Shown: one piece after another, positions 59,470 to 64,000 of the stretch
Numbering within the stretch: the stretch's first letter is position 1
Layout: each line of letters starts with the position of its first letter
Source: Actinoplanes sp. M2I2
Lineage (GTDB): Bacteria; Actinomycetota; Actinomycetes; Mycobacteriales; Micromonosporaceae
Direction: 5' to 3'
DNA: 64,000 bases
Assembly (NCBI RefSeq): GCF_023544445.1
Contig: NZ_JALPVJ010000014.1
Span: 1-64,000, forward strand
Program-made: the position numbers and the translations under genes
Notes under the pieces: model-generated
Databases searched by the model: none
Seen by the model: only the letters and a program-made list of their open reading frames with translations
What the model was told of the DNA's origin: nothing

Positions 59470-61148
59470 CCACCGGATCGATCATCGCGGCCGACCTGGT
59501 CCTCGCCGTCCTGGCCGCCGCCGGGTGGCTGGGCGCCGGCGCCGCGGCGGTCGCCGGGCGCCGCCGGCTCGCGTCCGGGCTGGCCCTGGCCGCGCTGGCG
59601 GCCACCCTGGGCCGGGCGGTCACGACGATCGCGCTGGCCCGGGCGGGTTGGTGGTTCGCGGCCGAGAAGGTCGTCGTCGCCGCCCCACTGTCGCTGGCCG
59701 CGGTCGTCGTGGGCGGGCGACGGCTGCTGCGGCCGGCGCCGGTCGCCTACCTCTTCGCCGGATACGCCACCACGGGCGGCCTGCTGGTGACCGTTCTGCA
59801 CGGCTATCCGGTGTCGGTGGGGGCGGCGCTGCTCGCGGTGGCCGGGATCGCCGCGGCGACCGCGGTCACCGGGCGACTCGTTCACCGGCGGACGTCACGG
59901 ACCGGCTTGGTGGTCGCTGTCGCGGCGCTGGTGGCCGGCACCGGCTTCGCGGTCGCTCCGGGCACGGCGCCACCGGCCGGGCACGAGCACCGGCCGGTGG
60001 CCGCGCCGAAGGTGGGCGAACCGACCAAGCGCTTCACCCTGACCGCCGGGACAGCGGGGGACGCCTGGGCGTTCAACGGACAGGTACCGGGGCCGGAGCT
60101 CGCTGCCACGGTCGGTGACGTGCTGGAGGTGACGCTGCGCAACCGGGACATCGAGCGGGGTGTCACGCTGCACTGGCACGGCTACGACGTCCCGAACGAT
60201 CAGGACGGTGTCCCGGGCGTGACGCAGGAGGTGGTGCGGCCGGGCGGGCAGTTCGTCTACCGATTCCGGGCCGATCAGACCGGGACGTACTGGTACCACA
60301 CGCATTCGGCCTCCGATCTGGGCGTGCGCAAGGGCCTGTACGGCGTGCTCGTGGTCCGGCCGGGGCCGGTGGACGGCGTGGACGGCGTGGACGTCACGGT
60401 GCCGGTCCACACGCTCAACGGCCGGTCGCTGCCCGCGGCGAGAACGGAGGTGCTCGCGCCGGGCACGCCCGTACGGCTGCGTCTGATCAACACCGACAGC
60501 ACGACGCACCGGTACGCGGTAGCCGGCGCGCCGTTCCGGGTCGTGGCGATCGACGGGGTGGACCTGGCCGGGCCGGGCATGCTGACCGGCACCGCGCTGC
60601 TCGTGCCCGCCGGCGGACGGTTCGACGTGGTGACCACCGCGCCGGCCGCCCTGTTCGTCGACGGCCGGCTGGTCCACGCGACCGGGCCGGTGCCGCCGGT
60701 CCCGGGGGCGTGGCCGGTGCTCGACCCGCTCACCTACGGCGCTGCCGCACCGGCGCCCCGGACCGGGTTCGACCGTTCGCTGACGCTGGTGCTCGACCGG
60801 GGGCTGGATCTGCGCGGACTGCTCCCCCGCTATGCCCACACGGTGAACGGCGCGGCCGGCCCCGGCATCCCGGCGCAGGTCGTGCGGCGCGGGGAACTCG
60901 TCCGGCTCACCGTCGTTAACCGCTCGCTGGTCGTGCACCCGTGGCATCTGCACGGCCATCACGTGCTGGTCCTGTCCCGCGACGGCCGGCCGCCGGCCGG
61001 GGCGCTGTGGGTGGACTCGTTCGACGTCCGCCCGGGCGAGGTGTGGGAGGTGGCGTTCCGGGCCGACAACCCCGGGATGTGGGCGAACCACTGTCACAAC
61101 CTGCCGCACGCCGACGCCGGCATGATGCTGCACCTGAGCTACATCTGA
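59466..61148 (+). CDS. Membrane-anchored multicopper oxidase
   Basis: The 560-residue protein begins with five hydrophobic helices (residues 5-165), then a two- to three-domain cupredoxin oxidase facing out. Copper ligands are HWHGYD, YWYHTHSAS, HPWHLHGHHVLVL and HCHNLPHADAGMM, covering type 1, 2 and 3 sites; the final Met is the axial type 1 ligand. Extracytoplasmic oxidation of Cu+ or Fe2+ or phenols is likely. Fusion to a helical bundle is unusual compared with the more common single-anchor or Tat-exported forms. It is coupled to the upstream DUF6220 gene. Confidence 0.88.
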   Translation: MTTGSIIAADLVLAVLAAAGWLGAGAAAVAGRRRLASGLALAALAATLGRAVTTIALARAGWWFAAEKVVVAAPLSLAAVVVGGRRLLRPAPVAYLFAGYATTGGLLVTVLHGYPVSVGAALLAVAGIAAATAVTGRLVHRRTSRTGLVVAVAALVAGTGFAVAPGTAPPAGHEHRPVAAPKVGEPTKRFTLTAGTAGDAWAFNGQVPGPELAATVGDVLEVTLRNRDIERGVTLHWHGYDVPNDQDGVPGVTQEVVRPGGQFVYRFRADQTGTYWYHTHSASDLGVRKGLYGVLVVRPGPVDGVDGVDVTVPVHTLNGRSLPAARTEVLAPGTPVRLRLINTDSTTHRYAVAGAPFRVVAIDGVDLAGPGMLTGTALLVPAGGRFDVVTTAPAALFVDGRLVHATGPVPPVPGAWPVLDPLTYGAAAPAPRTGFDRSLTLVLDRGLDLRGLLPRYAHTVNGAAGPGIPAQVVRRGELVRLTVVNRSLVVHPWHLHGHHVLVLSRDGRPPAGALWVDSFDVRPGEVWEVAFRADNPGMWANHCHNLPHADAGMMLHLSYI

Positions 61149-61182
61149 CCTGCGCCCTTGAACCGCCGATCCGGCGGGTACA

Positions 61183-61201
61183 GTTGCTACTCACCAGTAA
61201 C
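61183..61201. promoter_or_regulatory. Palindromic operator upstream of the acyl-CoA oxidase gene
   Basis: GTTGCTACTCACCAGTAAC has the symmetry GTTnCT-N7-AGnAAC and the TACT-CACC-AGTA core, as in operators of TetR-type fatty-acid regulators. It ends 15 bases before the start codon. Confidence 0.55.
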
Positions 61202-61216
61202 AAAGGTGGAGGCGAC

Positions 61217-63166
61217 ATGCTCAGCTCGCGGCTGCAGGAAGTGCTCGACGGCCCCTGGGCGCACGTCCGCAAGGCGGCGCGCGCCGAACTCGCCGGGGAC
61301 AAGTTCGTGGCGGTGCCCGGCGAGACGATCGACGAGGCCCGGGAGCGGGTCACCCGGCTCCTGCGCGAACTGCCGGCCGACCCGGGCGTCGCGGCCGGTT
61401 TCCCGATCGAGTACGGCGGTCAGGCCGACCCGGGCGGCTCGGTGGTCGCGGCCGAGATGCTCGCACAGATCGACCTGTCGCTCATGGTGAAGGCCGGGGT
61501 GCAGTGGGGCCTGTTCGGCGGGGCCGTGGTCGCGCTGGGCACCACCTATCACCACGACCGCTACCTGCGCAGCATCATCGACGCCGACCTGCTCGGCTGC
61601 TTCGCGATGACCGAGACCGGGCACGGCTCCGACGTGCAGCAGCTGCGGACGACCTGCACGTACGATCCCGCGACGCAGACTTTCGACCTGCACACGCCGC
61701 ACGACGCGGCCCGCAAGGACTACATCGGCAACGCCGCGCGCGATGGGCGGATGGCTGTCGTCTTCGCGCAGCTCATCACCGGCGGCCGCCGGTACGGGGT
61801 GCACGCCTGGCTGGTCCCGATCCGCGACGAGCGGGGCGAGCCGCTGCCCGGCGTGACGATCGGCGACGACGGGCACAAGGCCGGACTGCTCGGCGTCGAC
61901 AACGGGCGGCTGTCGTTCGACCACGTCACCGTGCCGCGCGAGATGCTGCTGGACCGTTACGGCCAGGTCGCGCCGGACGGCACGTACACCAGCTCGATCG
62001 ACAACGACATCCGCCGCTTCTTCACCATGCTGGGCACCCTGGTCCGCGGGCGCGTGGTCGTCGGCGGGTCGGCCGCCAACGCGGCCAAGAGCGCGCTCAC
62101 CATCGCCGTGCGGTACGGCGAGTCGCGGCGGCAGTTCACCGCGCCGGGCGAGACGCGCGAGGTCGCACTCAACGACTACCTCGCCCACCAGCGCGTCCTG
62201 GGGATCAACCTGGCCCACGCGTACGCCCTGCACTTCGCCCAGGACGAGCTGGTCAGCACCCTGCACGAGGTGCAGACGGCCGACGGGCCGGTCGACGAGC
62301 ACCGGCAGCGCGAGCTGGAGTCGCGGGCGGCCGGGCTTAAAGCGGCACAGACCTGGCACGCGACCCGGGCCATCCAGGCCGCGCGCGAGGCCTGCGGCGG
62401 CGCCGGCTATCTGGCCGAGAACAGGCTGCCCGGGCTGAAGGCCGACACCGACGTCTTCACGACGTTCGAGGGCGACAACACGGTGCTGCTCCAACTGGTC
62501 GCCAAGGGGCTGCTCACCGGCTATCGGGACGCCTTCGGCTCGCTGGACGGGTGGGGCCGCGCCACCTTCGCCGCCGAGCAGGTGCGGGCGATGGTCCTCG
62601 AGCGGACGGCGGCCCGGAGCCTGATCCAGCGGCTGATCGACGCCGTGCCCGGCCGGGACGAGGAGGTGGCCCTCACCGACCGCGGCTGGCACCTGGCGCT
62701 TTTCGAGGACCGCGAGAAGCACCTGCTCGAGGGCGCGGTGCGGCGGCTGCGCCGGGGCGCGGGGCGCAAGGGCCGGCAGTTCGACATCTTCAACGACGTG
62801 CAGGACCACGTGCTCGAGGTGGCCCGCGCGCACATCGACCGGATCGTGCTCGAAGCCTTCGTCGCCGGCATCGACCGCACCGCCGACGACGAGGCCCGGG
62901 CGCTGCTCTCGCAGGTCTGTGACCTCTACGTCCTGAGCACGGTCGAGGCCCACAAGGGCTGGTATCTCGAGCACCAGCGCCTGACGCCGGCCCGGTCCAA
63001 GGCGGTCACGGCCCGGGTCAACGACCTGCTCCGGCGGCTGCGCCCGCACCTGACGACGCTGGTCGACGCGTTCGCCATCCCGGACGAGTGGCTGAACGCG
63101 GCGATCCTGCGCGAGGAGCCCGGCCGCCAGGACGTGATGGCCGCCGAGGACACCGCCGCCGAGTGA
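61217..63166 (+). CDS. Acyl-CoA oxidase/dehydrogenase-family protein
   Basis: The 649-residue protein has the acyl-CoA oxidase layout. FAMTETGHGSDVQQLRTT is the flavin-contact signature, followed by VTVPREMLLDRYGQV, RYGESRRQFTAPGE, CGGAGYLAENRLPGLKADTD with FTTFEGDNTVLLQL, and an extra C-terminal ACOX helical domain (FDIFNDVQDHVLEVARAHID). It catalyses the first step of beta-oxidation with FAD. The ATG at 61217 follows GGTGGAGG. A palindrome over the promoter suggests control by a fatty acyl-CoA-responsive TetR protein encoded elsewhere. Confidence 0.93.
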   Translation: MLSSRLQEVLDGPWAHVRKAARAELAGDKFVAVPGETIDEARERVTRLLRELPADPGVAAGFPIEYGGQADPGGSVVAAEMLAQIDLSLMVKAGVQWGLFGGAVVALGTTYHHDRYLRSIIDADLLGCFAMTETGHGSDVQQLRTTCTYDPATQTFDLHTPHDAARKDYIGNAARDGRMAVVFAQLITGGRRYGVHAWLVPIRDERGEPLPGVTIGDDGHKAGLLGVDNGRLSFDHVTVPREMLLDRYGQVAPDGTYTSSIDNDIRRFFTMLGTLVRGRVVVGGSAANAAKSALTIAVRYGESRRQFTAPGETREVALNDYLAHQRVLGINLAHAYALHFAQDELVSTLHEVQTADGPVDEHRQRELESRAAGLKAAQTWHATRAIQAAREACGGAGYLAENRLPGLKADTDVFTTFEGDNTVLLQLVAKGLLTGYRDAFGSLDGWGRATFAAEQVRAMVLERTAARSLIQRLIDAVPGRDEEVALTDRGWHLALFEDREKHLLEGAVRRLRRGAGRKGRQFDIFNDVQDHVLEVARAHIDRIVLEAFVAGIDRTADDEARALLSQVCDLYVLSTVEAHKGWYLEHQRLTPARSKAVTARVNDLLRRLRPHLTTLVDAFAIPDEWLNAAILREEPGRQDVMAAEDTAAE

Positions 63167-63211
63167 TTCCAGCGGCGGCGCGGCCTCGATACCCGCGCCG
63201 CCGCCGGAGGA

Positions 63212-64000
63212 TCAGGTGTTGTCCCCGCCCGAACCGCGGCCGTTCGCCCAGTTGCGGGCCCCGCGCGCGGCCGAGCCGACCAGGTCGGCCGCCCCGCCCG
63301 CGGCCCGGCGGGCCAGGGTGACCAGGGGGTCGGGCGAGTCGCGGAACGCGTCGCGGTAGCTGGACGCCGCCGCCTTCACGTCCGCGGTCACCGACGCGTC
63401 CCGGTCGTCGTCCCGGCGCGGATAGTCGCCGCCCAGGATCCGGCCGTACTCGCCCGAGTCGACCCATTTCTGCAGCTCGGCGGCGCGCGCCACCGGCACC
63501 GGCTCGCCGCTGAACACGGTCATGCCGATCTTGTGGATGCTGTCGCGCAGGTCGCCGCCGCCCTCGTACTCGGCCGCCTGCTCCAGGAACGCGGCCGTGT
63601 CGATCTGCGACAGGTCGCCTCCGCCGGCCTGCTTCATGAACAGCCGCAGCGACGCCGACGGATCCTGCTCGGCCAGCAGCCCGGCCCGGTCGGCCGACAG
63701 CTCGGCCTTGCGCCACCACTCGTACATCGCCGCGATGATCGCCCGGAGCGCGATCGCGCCGACCGGCAGCCAGCTGACGCTGGTGACCCAGCGGGTCAGC
63801 AGCGTCATGATCGTCTGGTACACGGCGTGGCCGCTGCGCACGTGGCCGATCTCGCGGCCGAGCAGCGTGCGCAGCTCGTCGTCGTCCAGTTTCTCGACCG
63901 CGCCCGTGCTGATCACGACGAACGGGCGGTCCATGCCGATCGCCTTGCTGGTGATCATCGGCGACTGGCTCACATACAGCTCCGGCCGCTCGGCCACGTC
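63212..64000 (-). CDS. M48-family peptidase-like protein, 5' end outside window, zinc motif altered
   Basis: The visible 262 residues belong to the M48 (HtpX/Ste24-like) family. ELYVSQSPMITSKAIGMDRPFVVISTGAVEKLD precedes the zinc motif region LLGREIGHVRSGHAVY, followed by two hydrophobic segments and LSADRAGLLA, which holds the third-ligand-type acidic motif. The motif reads REIGH where HExxH is expected (CGC for CAC). The zinc site would lack its first histidine, suggesting a pseudoenzyme, a variant or a sequence error. The gene runs off the right edge; its start is not in the window. A Ser/Gly/Asp-rich tail ends the protein. Confidence 0.8.
   Translation of the reverse strand, partial: DVAERPELYVSQSPMITSKAIGMDRPFVVISTGAVEKLDDDELRTLLGREIGHVRSGHAVYQTIMTLLTRWVTSVSWLPVGAIALRAIIAAMYEWWRKAELSADRAGLLAEQDPSASLRLFMKQAGGGDLSQIDTAAFLEQAAEYEGGGDLRDSIHKIGMTVFSGEPVPVARAAELQKWVDSGEYGRILGGDYPRRDDDRDASVTADVKAAASSYRDAFRDSPDPLVTLARRAAGGAADLVGSAARGARNWANGRGSGGDNT

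Overview
The window is very GC-rich, with GC-rich third codon positions. It carries actinobacterial gene types: DUF222/HNH endonuclease, ECF41 sigma factor, snapalysin, WYL/YafY regulator, roadblock protein, FhuF and leaderless promoters. Together these point to a filamentous actinomycete, most likely of the Micromonosporaceae (Actinoplanes-like). That placement is inference; there is no rRNA or tRNA here to confirm it. It reads as chromosome, with no intact insertion sequence, phage or CRISPR array. The intergenic spaces are unusually rich in short tandem repeats (12 to 80 bp units) and long hairpins, several of which run into the 3' ends of genes.

Layout. 1-9.6 kb: membrane proteins (DoxX-like, BI-1, YccF, MscS-like), a reductase, a VOC protein divergent from a WYL regulator across a 31-bp palindrome, a large PAS histidine kinase, a secreted snapalysin and a TetR regulator. 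9.7-15.0 kb: a GGDEF/EAL protein converging on an aroE-like/Nramp-like pair, then an SDR pseudogene. 15.1-18.6 kb: an ECF41 sigma factor flanked by a hydrolase and an NmrA-type epimerase whose promoters match each other, then a metallo-beta-lactamase-fold gene ending inside a hairpin repeat. 19.3-23.9 kb: FhuF, a PepSY protein and two ABC ATPases, one without the Walker A lysine. 24-27 kb: an 80-bp repeat array, a dead hydrolase and a DUF222/HNH gene. 27.3-35.9 kb: a TOPRIM protein, a PadR-ABC-FtsX operon, CutC, an SDR, ArsR, a roadblock protein and an acyl-AMP ligase.

36-52 kb is the centre of interest: larE-larB-larC (nickel-pincer cofactor synthesis), uxaC-uxuB (glucuronate to fructuronate to mannonate), a sugar ABC importer, two Gfo/Idh/MocA oxidoreductases, two TIM-barrel isomerases, a LarA-family protein with the nickel and cofactor residues, and a LacI regulator. 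A 16-bp palindrome, TGGCAA-N4-TTGCCA, lies in front of larE and again between uxaC and the importer, which suggests one regulon. No mannonate dehydratase (UxuA) is seen. Because D-mannonate and D-gluconate differ only at C2, the LarA-type protein could epimerise one to the other and give a UxuA-independent uronate route. This is a hypothesis.

52-64 kb: a secreted propeller-like protein without a standard start codon, an acyltransferase with a repeat tail, a small gene with a possible DNA-damage promoter, a two-component pair, an AhpD-like protein, a membrane multicopper oxidase, an acyl-CoA oxidase and a partial M48 peptidase with an altered zinc motif.
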